DNA of 64,000 bases from DATFVA01 sp963815785 (GCA_963815785.1 CAWFHZ010000006.1:1-64000), one strand, 5' to 3'. Counted from the first letter of the stretch, positions 1-10,438 are shown. Notes: generated by a model from the sequence alone, not told the origin. Numbers and translations: made by a program.

Positions 1-1
1 T

Positions 2-101
2 CATTTCTTAAAATTTTGTAGAAATTAATTTAAATCCCGATTTGTATAAGTTAAAGATTCAGCAACTTACAGAATATTTTAACTTAAACAGTAATATTTA
101 A
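2..101 (+). pseudogene. C-terminal tail of an unidentified gene, cut by the window edge
   Basis: From position 12 a clean frame reads to a TAA at 99-101, ending in a helical, coding-like stretch (residues NLNPDLYKLKIQQLTEYF, then NLNSNI). The frame is closed upstream by TAA at 9-11. Removing one T from the TTTT run at 14-17 joins it to the frame starting at base 2 (HFLKF). This is the same single-base-insertion pattern seen in several other genes here. The family cannot be named from about 30 residues. A GGGAGG at 110-115 follows, but no convincing gene starts from it. Coding character is inferred from residue composition only. Confidence 0.3.
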
Positions 102-176
102 ATCACAAAAGGGAGGTATTAAAATTGGGGTGCCAAATTAAATGGATTTATGAAGAAATATCAGGTTTTGGATAAG

Positions 177-599
177 TTATACGGCAATATTCCTGGGTTT
201 CATTCTGAGTAAAAGTGAAAGATCGCCGGTAGCTATAATTTTTTTCCCCTGGTACTTATAAACCAGTACAAGCACCTCATCGAAAGGGGACCCGTTATCT
301 TTAAATACCGGAAGGATGCTATTTAATGGAACTATTTCTTTTTGAATCTGAATAAAATTTTTGGTCTCCAGGAAATCAAGTAAGTTGGTAAATTTCTTTA
401 TCTTCTCAAAAAATCTATTTTCATCTACCGGAACTATAATTTCATCTGTATTGAAAACCACATTAAAATACCAGAAGTGATTAATCTTATATCTCACGCG
501 GATATACGAACAGGCTTCACCTATAAAAGATTCTATATCAGTTATCTTTTTATCAGAAATTTTCTGAATTATATCTTTGTCTTCCTGGTCAAAATACAT
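177..599 (-). CDS. hypothetical protein
   Basis: An unrecognised soluble protein of about 140 residues, with no signal peptide or membrane segment. It looks like an alpha/beta fold: an acidic helical N-terminus (MYFDQEDKDIIQKISDKK), then alternating hydrophobic strands (WYFNVVFN, EVLVLVYKYQGKKIIATGD). The frame is open to a TTG at 633-635, but the first ATG (597-599) is preferred because the extra twelve residues add nothing recognisable. Neither start has a strong Shine-Dalgarno. It is flanked on both sides by what look like plus-strand gene tails, so it may sit in a patch of accessory or decaying DNA. No function is proposed. Confidence 0.5.
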   Translation of the reverse strand: MYFDQEDKDIIQKISDKKITDIESFIGEACSYIRVRYKINHFWYFNVVFNTDEIIVPVDENRFFEKIKKFTNLLDFLETKNFIQIQKEIVPLNSILPVFKDNGSPFDEVLVLVYKYQGKKIIATGDLSLLLRMKPRNIAV

Positions 600-652
600 A
601 TGCCGCTCACTAGAAATTATATTTCCTGTTGGCAATTGAAGTGCCAGAATAA

Positions 653-763
653 AATGTTTCTAGAATACTGCATAAAGGAAAAACTTAGGCATCAAAAATT
701 GGCGTAATTGCCATATATGACGGAAAGGAAATTACTATTTCGGATACTATAATTAAGTTTTAA
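653..763 (+). pseudogene. gene-tail remnant
   Basis: Plus-strand codons 689-763 read ASKIGVIAIYDGKEITISDT... to TAA, a regular beta-hairpin-like pattern typical of a real protein C-terminus. There is no start codon, and TAG at 686-688 and TAA at 650-652 interrupt the same frame upstream. The neighbouring frame (LEYCIKEKLR, ending near 690) could join it if one base were missing. It is either a decayed gene 3' end or a frameshifted gene. Family unknown. Confidence 0.22.
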
Positions 764-819
764 AATGGAATGAAATATGCTGAATATCTTATTAATTAAT
801 TTTTATAGCAGGATGAAAA

Positions 820-1248
820 ATGAGAAAAATCAGAATTTTAATGGGTCTTATTATTTCAGATATAGGTGGAATTATTATCAACTCGATTCCAATGTTCCTG
901 ATTTTATCACTTACAAATTTTTTCGCAGGAGAAACTTCCGGTATACACCCGTTAGCAATAGCCCTTATCCTTCTTGTTTCACTTTCTTTATTTCTCATTC
1001 CATTTCAGTTAATGTTAATTGTTTTCAGAATGTTCAATATAAATCTTGATAAGTATGGTGTATACTCATTAGCAATTAGCGGAGGTTTGATAGGGGGGAG
1101 TCTGTTTTACTTTCTCATTCTCTCGCATTTCTCTTTAAACTGGGCGGACATACTGAATTACGCTTTGCTCGGTGTTTTGCAAAGTATTATTGTACAGGTT
1201 ATTTATCAGTTCATTCCTGATCACTGGAAAGCACGTTCTTTTGAATAG
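820..1248 (+). CDS. hypothetical integral membrane protein
   Basis: A 142-residue, very hydrophobic protein with about four predicted transmembrane segments (roughly residues 8-30, 43-70, 80-104 and 110-132). Charges are few and concentrated at the ends (MRKIR at the start, DHWKARSFE at the end). An AGGATGA Shine-Dalgarno lies just upstream of the ATG. No characteristic motif is visible, so no transport or enzymatic role is assigned. It stands alone between minus-strand genes and has no obvious operon partner. Confidence 0.6.
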   Translation: MRKIRILMGLIISDIGGIIINSIPMFLILSLTNFFAGETSGIHPLAIALILLVSLSLFLIPFQLMLIVFRMFNINLDKYGVYSLAISGGLIGGSLFYFLILSHFSLNWADILNYALLGVLQSIIVQVIYQFIPDHWKARSFE

Positions 1249-1306
1249 AAGAATTAATCAGTAAAATTGATTTTGCATTTATAAAGTAGAAATCGGAATA
1301 TTGATA

Positions 1307-2074
1307 TTATTTCTCAAGCTTAAATTCGAATCGGGATTCATTCCACAAATCTGTTTTTGTATCGAGTGACCTTTCTATAAATAAAACCTCGTTTGAAATA
1401 TTTATTAATAAAACGGTTGAAGACCTTGTTCCGTATCTGTCGCTTTTAATGAAAATCGGTGAAACGGCTCTTTCCAGTTCTAAATCTAATCCTGTTTCCG
1501 GCAGTTGATTATCTTCAGCCACCCGATCATCAGATAATATATCAAACAAATCATCAGTTGAAATTTTAGCGCTTGAAGTTGAATTTGCAAATGCTTTTTT
1601 ACTTTTAACTACTTTAGGCCAGGGAGTATCAAGAAGATGATTACTTAATCCATAATTTCCCGCAGATAATTGCTTCAGTTCTTTTGTCTGGTTTGAGAAA
1701 TAATAAAAAGATTCGCTATCAGAAAACAGAAGATTGTACCCGTTATATGTTTCAGCTTTATCGAATAAAGTATGACCATATTTTAAAGGAGAAAGTTCTG
1801 ACAAAAGAAAATCAGTTACTAATTTGCCCCTGGTGGGAGCATTACTTTTAATTGATTTCATGTCCCTGTAATTAGTGATTGCGGAAAACCGTCCTCTTTT
1901 GGTAATTCCCAGCCATGTACCGCCAGCTTCCAGATCTTTACCTGCAAGTAAATCAGGATGTTCGTTCCAGAAATGAGCATTCTCTGTTTGTCTTTTATAA
2001 AATTCATCGCGGTTGGCAGCGATTATTAAAGGGTATTCGGGATGAGTATTATATGAAATAAGTAAAAGACACAC
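1307..2074 (-). CDS. NRDE family protein (TANGO2-like)
   Basis: A 255-residue cytosolic protein of the NRDE family (named after its Asn-Arg-Asp-Glu motif; animal homologue TANGO2). The defining features are at the N-terminus: MCLLLISY with Cys at position 2, then AANRDEFYKR at residues 18-27. WLGITKRGRFSAITNYRD around residues 54-71 is also typical. Length matches bacterial homologues. Translation starts at GTG, giving the usual Met-Cys beginning. The biochemical role is not settled; haem or lipid handling has been proposed for TANGO2 relatives. It is a single-gene unit on the minus strand. Confidence 0.88.
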   Translation of the reverse strand: MCLLLISYNTHPEYPLIIAANRDEFYKRQTENAHFWNEHPDLLAGKDLEAGGTWLGITKRGRFSAITNYRDMKSIKSNAPTRGKLVTDFLLSELSPLKYGHTLFDKAETYNGYNLLFSDSESFYYFSNQTKELKQLSAGNYGLSNHLLDTPWPKVVKSKKAFANSTSSAKISTDDLFDILSDDRVAEDNQLPETGLDLELERAVSPIFIKSDRYGTRSSTVLLINISNEVLFIERSLDTKTDLWNESRFEFKLEK

Positions 2075-2171
2075 TTAAAAACTACTTTCAAATGTTAAAT
2101 GAAAATTAACCTGTTCATTTAGTATAAAAATTGAAAAATAAACTTTTATTATCAATAAGATATAACTCAAT

Positions 2172-2196
2172 AAAAAAGCGGACTAATAGCCCGCTT
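2172..2196 (-). terminator. rho-independent terminator
   Basis: Read on the minus strand, a stem of AAGCGG pairing with CCGCTT (2191-2196 with 2176-2181) is followed directly by TTTT. It lies 27 bases after the stop of the small basic/acidic gene and separates it from the NRDE gene. Confidence 0.7.
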
Positions 2197-2222
2197 CAAT
2201 GAACGACACATCTAAAAATTAT

Positions 2223-2474
2223 TTAGAATTTATCATCCTCAAATTCATCATCATCTTCGCTTCCTTCTGCATCCCATTCCTGATTATCCAAATTGTGAGA
2301 ATCATATTCACTATCATCAGATGAATCATATTTTTCTATGGGATTCAGATTATCTGGATCGTTTTTCTTTCCGGGTGTTTTTTTCTTTTTTTTCAAATTT
2401 TTACGGGTACTGATTTTTTCACCTCTTTCACTTCTTCCATTATTAGCTCTTTCATCTCTTTCCCTGGAATCCAT
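2223..2474 (-). CDS. small protein with basic N-half and acidic tail
   Basis: About 83 residues, low complexity and strongly bipolar. The N-terminal half is rich in Arg/Lys (RKNLKKKKKTPGKK) and the C-terminal half is almost all Asp/Glu/Ser (SDDSEYDS, EGSEDDDEFEDDKF). It is probably intrinsically disordered. The frame is open to 2489, but a GGAGG lies six to seven bases before the ATG at 2472-2474, which fixes the start five residues further in. A terminator follows. No function is assigned; the charge pattern resembles small nucleic-acid- or ribosome-associated proteins, which is speculation. Confidence 0.55.
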   Translation of the reverse strand: MDSRERDERANNGRSERGEKISTRKNLKKKKKTPGKKNDPDNLNPIEKYDSSDDSEYDSHNLDNQEWDAEGSEDDDEFEDDKF

Positions 2475-2591
2475 ACAAACCTCCGGCACTGATTAATAAT
2501 TTAATTTCTGATTAAAATATTTTTCATTTTTTAAAATCAAAATAAAATGTTTGTTGCAAACATTATTTGAATTTATAAAGTTGCTAATATA

Positions 2592-2873
2592 TTATTGGAT
2601 TTCAATTCCGGGTGAAAATGCAATGAATCCCGCAATTTTGAATTCGTTATCTTTTACATCGGGGTAATACCAGGCTCCATTCCAGTTTATAGCGTCTCCA
2701 ACATTTATATTGAAAAAGTTGGCCGTACCAAGTTTTGCATCAATATGCTTTGTATAACTTTTTTTCAGGTATTCCTTCTTCACTGAGTTTGGGGGAAAGT
2801 AAGTGTAACCGTTAACTTCTTTAGCTTTTTTGCTCTCAGCAATAATCTCACCATTCCAGATTGCTTTAGCCAT
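2592..2873 (-). CDS. DUF427 domain protein
   Basis: A 93-residue protein consisting of a single DUF427 domain. Recognisable are the opening AIWNGEIIAES, the YFPPNSVKKEYL block around residues 25-36, the conserved GDAINWNGAWYYPD region and the final FIAFSPGIEI strand. Length is the family norm. A strong GGAGG Shine-Dalgarno precedes the ATG. The biochemical function of the family is not established. The gene is divergent from the TonB receptor cluster. Confidence 0.85.
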   Translation of the reverse strand: MAKAIWNGEIIAESKKAKEVNGYTYFPPNSVKKEYLKKSYTKHIDAKLGTANFFNINVGDAINWNGAWYYPDVKDNEFKIAGFIAFSPGIEIQ

Positions 2874-3170
2874 ACCTTATCCTCCGTTTATTAAAATTGT
2901 AAGTAATACTTATTAAATTTTTAGTACAAATACTATGTTCTATCACACAATAATACAAACTTCAAAAAATTTCAATCCTTGAAATTTTCCATTAACGCAC
3001 ACCGATTATCAGTTGATTTTAACTTGGGAATAGGTATTTTAGTTCTTAGAATTTATGAGTTTTATGTACATAACGAGGAATTTAATATAGAAAGTTTTTA
3101 CTCTTCATTACAAGTTCTATAAAACTGCACAAATTATTTCGCCCAATTTTTACTTTGCGTGGAGGATTAG
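2874..3170. other. divergent intergenic region
   Basis: About 300 AT-rich bases between the DUF427 gene (minus) and the TonB receptor (plus). It must hold both promoters, but no standard -35/-10 pair or palindrome stands out. The only clear signal is the GGAGG at about 3161-3166, the ribosome binding site of the receptor gene. No small ORF is supported. Confidence 0.4.
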
Positions 3171-5960
3171 ATGAGATTATCTCTACAATCTGTTTTAGCC
3201 ATCCTTATGTTAATCTGTATTACCAGTTCCGGATTTTCCCAGTCCGGTGGTAAGATTGCCGGGAAGATAACAGATGCTTCATCCGGTGAGGCACTGCCTT
3301 TTGTGAACGTTATAGTTGTTGGCACTTCAACTGGCGCGGCTACAGATATAGATGGCAATTATTTTATTATAAATCTTGCCCCCGGAACGTATGCAGTGAA
3401 AGCTTCTGCTATAGGGTATAACTCGGTAGAAGTAAAGGAAATTAAGGTTGCTTCAGGTTTTACCTCAAATGTCGACTTTAATTTGAATCCTGCTTCAATT
3501 GAACTAAACCAGGAGGTTGTTGTTATTGCTGAAAGACCTTTGATCAGGAAAGATAATACAGCTTCCACTTCTGTGATAGGCGATGATATGATATCACAGC
3601 TTCCTGTTACTGAAGTTAGTGATGTACTTCAGTTACAGGCAGGTATTGTTTCTTCCGGAGGTGATCTCCATATAAGAGGAGGAAGAGCCGGGCAGATAGC
3701 TTTCCAGATTGATGGTGTTCCGATGACTGATTCCTACGACGGAAGTTCAGTTGTCAACGTGAATGCAGATGCTGTACAGGAATTACAGGTGATATCCGGT
3801 GCGTTCAATGCAGAGTACGGACAGGCAATGTCCGGTGTGGTTAACATTGTTACTAAGGACGGAAACAATGATTTTAACGGCAATGTTACAACCTATAGCG
3901 GCGATTATATTTCAAACAGAACAAGTAAATTCTGGGATATAAATGCCATCAACCCGGTTTCAATAAGAGATTTTGAAGGTAGTTTCAGCGGACCTGTTAT
4001 AAGAGATAATTTATTTTTCTACGTTAACGGAAGGTACAATTATAATACTGGTTATTTGTATGGTAGAAGAACTTTCCTGACAACAGACAGAGCAATAGAA
4101 CTTCCCGGCTCAGGAGGTAAGGATTTTGTAATTGCCCCTCATGGCGATAATGAATTTGTTTCCATGAATCCTGATGAAAAAATTTATGGTCAGGGAAAAT
4201 TAACCTACCGTTTTATTCAGGGAATGAAACTAAACTTCAATTATATAATTGATAAAGAAAAATACCAGGATTATAACCATAGTAACCGTTTAACTCCTGA
4301 CAATAATCTTCATCGTTTCAGAAATGGCATAACAAATATTTTTACTATTAATCACGCTATATCAGCCTCCAGTTTTTACAACCTAAATCTTTCTTATTTC
4401 TTTAAAGACTATCAGCATTATCTGTACAAAGATATTTTTACCGGTGATCCCGCACATCCAACTGATTACGTTGATAATGCTATACACCAGACGCCACCAT
4501 ATAGTTTTAATGTTGGCGGTACAGATTACAGCAGATTTTACAGAAGCACCGGAACCTATGATGCAAAACTTGACTGGACAACTCAGTGGACGCAGGAACT
4601 TAATATTCAATTCGGCGGTGATTTTAAGCAGCACCAGATTTTTATGCATGAGATTACACTTAACCCGATTTATGATAACGGTATACAGACGGTTATTATT
4701 CCGCAAACTACTACAAACCTTAATAACCAGTATCTGCATAAACCACAGGAGATGTCAGGATATGTTCAATCCAAACTCGAAGCATTCAATTTAATATTTA
4801 ACCTTGGAGTTAGGCTGGATGTATTTAACCCTGATGGTGTTGTACTTAACGATCCCTCAGACCCTAATATTAACAGTCCATTAAAGCCCGACAATAAATT
4901 TTTTGATTTAAATGGCAATGGTGTCCAGGATCCGGGTGAGGCTACTAAAACGGTTGCTGACAGAGAAGCATATTGGTACAAGAAAGCTTCAATTAAATAT
5001 CAATTTAGTCCACGAATCGGTTTGGCATTTCCAATTACTGACAAAGGTGTAATACATTTTTCATACGGACACTTTTTGCAATTACCTCCTTATGAATATA
5101 TGTATGCTAATCCGGAATTCGAACTGGGTGTAGGATCGGGAAACCAGGGGTTAATAGGAAATGCGGATCTTAAACCTCAAAAAACTGTAAAGGGCGAGAT
5201 CGGTTTACAGCAGCAGATTGGTGACGATATAGCAGTTGATTTCACAGTTTTCTTTGAGGATTTCAGAGATCTGACCGGTACGCAATCAGACGAAATCCTG
5301 GTCTTTGGAAAAGGCGCCAGCTACAGCAGGTATGCTAACTCGGATTTTGGTTTCTCTAAAGGATTTATTATAAAATTTCAAAAACGATTTTCCGGCGGAC
5401 TTGCTACAAGTTTGGATTATACTTATTCAATTACAAAAGGGAATGCATCTAATCCTTCGGATGCCAGAGACGCTATTGCCGGTGGTGCTCTGCCGGAAAC
5501 CTTTATTGCTCCTCTCAACTGGAATCAAACCCACACTTTAAATGTTTCCGTTGCCTATAGCCAGGAAAGAGATTGGGGCTTCTCTTTGATTGGAAATTTT
5601 TATACAGGGCAGCCGTACACACCATTGGTAAATAAAAATACACTTGTATCACAAAATGCCTTTCCTAGGAATAGTGAAAACAAACCTTCGATTTTCAATG
5701 TTGATCTCAGACTTTATAAAGATTTTCCTCTCGGGCCAACCACTCTATCGTTATTTCTTAAAGTCTTTAACCTGTTAGACTTGGATAATCCGAATAATGT
5801 TTATGCCAATTCCGGTGATCCCACATTTACTTTTGATGAATTAGACGCGGAAAAAATAAGTCCGAGATTATACTACAACACACTTGATGAGCTATATACA
5901 AACCCGGGATTTTTCGCAGAACCAAGACGTGTAGAATTCGGCATTACTTATAATTTTTAA
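3171..5960 (+). CDS. TonB-dependent outer-membrane receptor
   Basis: A 929-residue outer-membrane beta-barrel. A signal peptide (about residues 1-24, ending GFSQ) is followed by a carboxypeptidase-regulatory-like domain (KIAGKITDASSGEALPFVNV to about residue 110). A TonB-box-like stretch (EVVVIAERP) and a plug domain come next (SDVLQLQAGIVSS, DLHIRGGRAGQIAFQIDGVPM, FNAEYGQAMSGVVNIVTKDG). Many amphipathic strands then run to the C-terminal GITYNF, the usual aromatic last strand. Substrate cannot be told. Its stop is one base before an in-frame ATG of the next gene, so this is the first gene of a four-gene export cluster. Confidence 0.93.
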   Translation: MRLSLQSVLAILMLICITSSGFSQSGGKIAGKITDASSGEALPFVNVIVVGTSTGAATDIDGNYFIINLAPGTYAVKASAIGYNSVEVKEIKVASGFTSNVDFNLNPASIELNQEVVVIAERPLIRKDNTASTSVIGDDMISQLPVTEVSDVLQLQAGIVSSGGDLHIRGGRAGQIAFQIDGVPMTDSYDGSSVVNVNADAVQELQVISGAFNAEYGQAMSGVVNIVTKDGNNDFNGNVTTYSGDYISNRTSKFWDINAINPVSIRDFEGSFSGPVIRDNLFFYVNGRYNYNTGYLYGRRTFLTTDRAIELPGSGGKDFVIAPHGDNEFVSMNPDEKIYGQGKLTYRFIQGMKLNFNYIIDKEKYQDYNHSNRLTPDNNLHRFRNGITNIFTINHAISASSFYNLNLSYFFKDYQHYLYKDIFTGDPAHPTDYVDNAIHQTPPYSFNVGGTDYSRFYRSTGTYDAKLDWTTQWTQELNIQFGGDFKQHQIFMHEITLNPIYDNGIQTVIIPQTTTNLNNQYLHKPQEMSGYVQSKLEAFNLIFNLGVRLDVFNPDGVVLNDPSDPNINSPLKPDNKFFDLNGNGVQDPGEATKTVADREAYWYKKASIKYQFSPRIGLAFPITDKGVIHFSYGHFLQLPPYEYMYANPEFELGVGSGNQGLIGNADLKPQKTVKGEIGLQQQIGDDIAVDFTVFFEDFRDLTGTQSDEILVFGKGASYSRYANSDFGFSKGFIIKFQKRFSGGLATSLDYTYSITKGNASNPSDARDAIAGGALPETFIAPLNWNQTHTLNVSVAYSQERDWGFSLIGNFYTGQPYTPLVNKNTLVSQNAFPRNSENKPSIFNVDLRLYKDFPLGPTTLSLFLKVFNLLDLDNPNNVYANSGDPTFTFDELDAEKISPRLYYNTLDELYTNPGFFAEPRRVEFGITYNF

Positions 5961-5979
5961 TATGAGGAAAGTTATTCAA

Positions 5980-8900
5980 ATGCGAACAAAATTATTTTTA
6001 TTAACATTATTACTGGCAATAAGTTCAAATCTCTTTGCCCAATATGGAGATCCGAGTTTGCTGGCAGTAGGTACACATACAGGAAACCGTGTTGGTATTT
6101 CCTTCCATAATGACGGACAGATTGCGGGTATTCTTCCCGGCGTTGATATAAGAGGAGAATGGCCCCTGGGTTCCGGGGAAAATTACATTGGCGATCTCAT
6201 TCCTTTAATAGGAGTGGAATTTATTAATTTCCTTGGAGACACACTGCATTCAGTAATTATCTCCCGTGGTCCGCGTAACAGGCAGTCAGAAGAAAGAAGC
6301 CCATACGATGGACATTTCTGGGGATGGAATCCGATTCCCGGATTCCGAAATCCAAATTATGAATCAGTTGCTATGAGTCATCTGCCGGATTCCTGGCCTG
6401 TTGAAGGTTGGAATGATCCTGTTGCACACAATTGGTTTGATTCGCTCGGGCATACTCAATGGTTTGGATATTTTGGAAGAGATATTAAAAATGCTGATCA
6501 GGAATCTTTATTTGATGCGGATGATCAGAAGGATGATGAATTTAATTTTAATGATTACACACCCGGAGCGACTCCGATTTTCTTACCTGACAGTACAAAT
6601 TCTATACGACACGGCATGGGATTGAGAATGAGAGTGAGAGGATTCCAGTGGTCTAACTTTCTTGCTGAAGATGTGATATTCTGGTTATATGATATTATTA
6701 ATGAGGGAACAACGATATATAGAAAAGCAGATTTCGGTACAGTTGTTGGAACCCTTGCCGGAGGAGACGGTGACAGCCAGGATGACCTTGGATATTTCGA
6801 TATAAATAAGTGGATTACTTATTCCTGGGACAGCGATGGTATTGGCAATCACGGACAAAAAGTTGGTTATGTTGGATATGCATTCCTGGAATCTCCCGGA
6901 AATCCGTTTGATGGAATTGATAATGATAACGATGATACTGATAGCTGTTAAGAATTATACGCCAACAGCTCCCAGATTTGTAGCTTCTGATTTTGACTCG
7001 GTTACTTATGCAGTAGGTGATAAGGTTGTGTTAATAAACCCGGCTACATATGCAAGATCAATTCATACAATAAATTCTTTACCTGATACGGTTTACTCTC
7101 TTGGAGTTAGATTTATTATCAGTTCAGGTAAATATTTTCACGAAGGAAATATTGCAAGTGTTATAAACGGAGTTTCTCAACCCGATACTTCTGCTTTCGA
7201 TGGTATAGACAATGATCTTGATGGTTTAATTGATGAAAATGAGGCTATTCATTATCTGACAAGAATTAATGCCGGGCTCCTCGGGTTAAGGTATATTAAT
7301 TACAGAACAGGTGACGGAGTTAACGATCTTTTAATAGATGAAAGAAGAGACAATAATATTGATGAAGATGGTGACTGGAATCCACAGACAGATGATGTTG
7401 GTATTGATGGTTTAGGACCAAATGATAATGGTTATCCCGGTCCCGATCAGGGTGAAGGAAATGGAGTTCCGGACCAGGGAGAACCTGATTTCGGAAGAAC
7501 TGATACTGATGAATCAGATCAGATCGGACTTACAGGATTTAATTTCTTTAACCAGACTGCTTCACCGGATATGACGAATGATGCTTTGCTGTGGGAAAGG
7601 ATGACCCCCGGACGATTTGATGTAATTCCTCCAACGCCTCAGGATGGTGACTTTATATATTCATCCGGATTCTTTCCTTTAATTCCCAGCGGCGGAAACC
7701 CTGATGTAAAAGAGAGGTTCTCAGTAGCTATATTATTTGGTCAGGATCGTGCTGATGTCGAAAGTAACAAACAGGTTGTTCAGCAGATTTACGATGCCGG
7801 TTACAAATTCCCTCAGCCTCCGCAGAAACCTACAATTACCCTTACACAGGAGGATGGAAAAGTTGTTATATACTGGAATGGAAAGGCAACAGAAAATGAT
7901 ATAGACTTTATAACCAAAAAGAAAGACTTTGAAGGATACAAAATATACAGATCTACAGATGCTAACTTTACTGATTCACGTGTAATAACAAACGGGCGCG
8001 GCATTCTAACCTTCGATCTGCCTATTGCACAGTATGATCTTGCTGATGCAGATAGTGGGTATTTTTATCCATCTCCTAAATTATTAGGGGAAGTTGGCGG
8101 AGTAACTTATTACCTTGGTGATAATACCGGTGTGGTAAACAGGTTTGTTGATTCTACAGTGATTCTCGGGCAAACCTATTATTATGCTGTATGCGCATAC
8201 GACAGAGGAGACGAAACAAAAGATATATTCCCTACAGAAAACTCAAAATTCATCCGTAGAACTTCAACCGGTGAAATAATCCTCGATAAAAATACAGGCT
8301 ACATTACTCCCGGGAGAAGACCAGCCGGATACGATCCTGCTGCAATTCAGGACTTTGTTAAGTCTGAAGGATTCAGAGGTACGGGTAGTATAAATGTTGA
8401 AATAGTGGATGATAAAGAAGTAAAAGGCGGTAACTCTTATAAAATAGCCTTTGTTGATACAGGATCTGCTGAAGCAACTGCATATTGGTCTTTAATAAAT
8501 CTTACTGCAAATGATACATTAGTGAATAAATCTTCAGTATTTCTGGGAAACACTCCTATACATGAAGGCTTCAGGGTTCAGCTTCATAATGATGTCGTAG
8601 TAAAAATTGATACGGCAAAATCAGGTCTTGTGGGAGGAACTTCTAACCCTCAGAGCATTTCATTTAAGGTATTTAATATTCCGAATCAGCCTGCATATAT
8701 CAATGGCGTCAAACTTCCCAATGATTACCAGATTGAATTTTTTCCGGATATAGTCGGGAATTCAGTTGCTGATACTCTATACCCCCCGATTCCGAGTAAT
8801 ATAATAACAGCAAAACCGGTGAATTTTAAAGTTAAGAATCTCACAAAAAATGAGTATATAAATTTTGCTTATTTAGTAACCGGAACTATTTCAACGACAC

Positions 8901-9424
8901 ATTCTATTATTTTTAAAGAAAGTGTTGGCGGAGGACAGGTTAGACATACGTGGCGTGTTGATATTGACTATAGCGGCGGAACAGGCGTTCCATTGGAAAC
9001 CAGCGGAGTGCTTTCACTTTATACTTTAAAACCTTTCGGCGGTTCAGATGAAGTAACATTCACTATGAAAGCTGCAAATATTAATGATAGCCAGGCTAAA
9101 GATCAATTGAACAAAATAAAAGTAGTCCCGAATCCTTATGTAGTAACTCATGAAGCTGAAGCAAGGCTGCTGAGTTCCCAGGTTAGCGGAAGAGGGGAGA
9201 GGGAAATACGTTTTACTTACATCCCGCCCGGTGCAACTATTTCCATTTATACAGTTCGCGGTGAAAAGATAAAAACATTAACACATGATGATTTGTATGT
9301 TGGAGATGTTTACTGGAATCTGCGTACAGAGGAAAATCTGGATGTTGCTTTTGGAGTTTATGTATTCGTTGTTGAAGCTCCCGGCATCGGAACTAAAATG
9401 GGCAAGTTTGCCCTTATTAAATAA
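5980..9424 (+). pseudogene. large exported protein with Asp-rich calcium-like repeats (one frameshift)
   Basis: Two ORFs in adjacent frames are halves of one exported protein of about 1150 residues. The first opens with a signal peptide (MRTKLFLLTLLLAISSNLFAQ); the ATG at 5980 is preferred over 5962 because GAGG lies 12 bases upstream. It stops at 6951, and the +1 frame continues as VKNYTPTAPRF. Deleting one base near 6945 joins them. DGIDNDND and DGIDNDLDG are thrombospondin-3-like Ca-binding motifs; an Asp-rich stretch, a fibronectin-III-like region (EGYKIYRSTD) and a C-terminal beta-domain (PNPYVV, FGVYVFVVEA, KMGKFALIK) resembling T9SS sorting domains follow. Probably a surface protein secreted with the adjacent PorV-like protein. 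Confidence 0.72.
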
Positions 9425-9436
9425 CGGAGACACAAT

Positions 9437-10438
9437 ATGAAAAAGTTTATTATAATATTATTTGTTGCAGCCGGATTTTTAATGGGACAGACCAAAACAG
9501 GTTCAACTGCAGCCCCGTTTCTGAATATAGGGATTGGTCCAAGAGCAGTTTCTATGGGAGGAGCTTTTGTTGCAACTGCAAATGATGTTACTTCACTTTA
9601 CTGGAATCCTGCCGGTGCATCCAGAGTTGGAAATAACAGCGCTTTATTTTCTTACGCTCAATGGTTTGCAGATATCAGCTACAATTGGGCTGGTGCAATG
9701 ATTTCAATGGGCAGTGCAGGTACGGTAGGATTGAGTGTAACATATCTTGATTACGGAAGTCTTGAAGTTACTACATTAAGAGAACCTGATGGAACCGGCG
9801 AAACCTTTAACCCAAAGGATATGGCTATTGCTTTAACATATGCATACAATCTTACCGAACAATTCTCAATCGGCGGGAACGTAAAATATATAAACCAGAA
9901 AATATGGAACAGCTCAGCAAGTGCGGTTGCAGCGGATCTCGGTGTGCTTTTTCTTTCTGATATTTATGGATTGAGGATTGGTGCAACCATTGCTAATTTT
10001 GGTACAGATATGACGATGGATGGCAAAGATTTATATGTTCAGCATGATATAAATGGACAAATCTTCGGCAATAATGATCAGATACTCGCTAAGCTGGAAA
10101 CAGATGCATTTCCTTTACCGCTGGTTTTCAGGGTTGGAGTTGCAATTGATCCTATCGTCACTGAAGACCATCGCTTCACTATTGGTGTTGATGCGACTCA
10201 CCCAAATGATAATGCGGAATCTATTAACATTGGAGGTGAGTATACATTCATGGATCTTATTTCATTAAGAGGCGGGTATAAGAATTTATTGCTTGATAAT
10301 TCTGAAGAAGGATTAACTCTTGGTTTTGGATTGAAATACAGCTTTGGTCCTGCTTTGGGTGTTTTTATAGACTATGCTTACCAGGATTTTGGAAAGCTTA
10401 AATATACCCAGCAATTTTCATTTGGTGTAAATTTTTAA
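9437..10438 (+). CDS. PorV/PorQ family outer-membrane protein
   Basis: A 333-residue outer-membrane barrel with a signal peptide (about residues 1-17, ending MGQ). The mature N-terminus is diagnostic: GIGPRAVSMGGAFVATANDV followed by SLYWNPAG. It is related to the FadL-like barrels that include PorV, the T9SS shuttle/attachment protein, and to UPF0164 proteins. The last strand ends in Phe (FGVNF). It starts 12 bases after the preceding large exported gene and behaves as a cluster-specific partner for it. PorV and PorQ cannot be told apart from sequence alone. Confidence 0.85.
   Translation: MKKFIIILFVAAGFLMGQTKTGSTAAPFLNIGIGPRAVSMGGAFVATANDVTSLYWNPAGASRVGNNSALFSYAQWFADISYNWAGAMISMGSAGTVGLSVTYLDYGSLEVTTLREPDGTGETFNPKDMAIALTYAYNLTEQFSIGGNVKYINQKIWNSSASAVAADLGVLFLSDIYGLRIGATIANFGTDMTMDGKDLYVQHDINGQIFGNNDQILAKLETDAFPLPLVFRVGVAIDPIVTEDHRFTIGVDATHPNDNAESINIGGEYTFMDLISLRGGYKNLLLDNSEEGLTLGFGLKYSFGPALGVFIDYAYQDFGKLKYTQQFSFGVNF

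Noticed and set aside
4383..4794. Overlapping ORFs in other frames of large genes (for example inside the TonB receptor)
   Set aside because: They lack ribosome binding sites, have no protein-like composition and lie wholly inside well-supported genes.
6836..6951. Programmed +1 frameshift in the large exported gene
   Set aside because: No known slippery +1 context (for example a CUU UGA-type site) is present, and similar shifts occur in unrelated genes.
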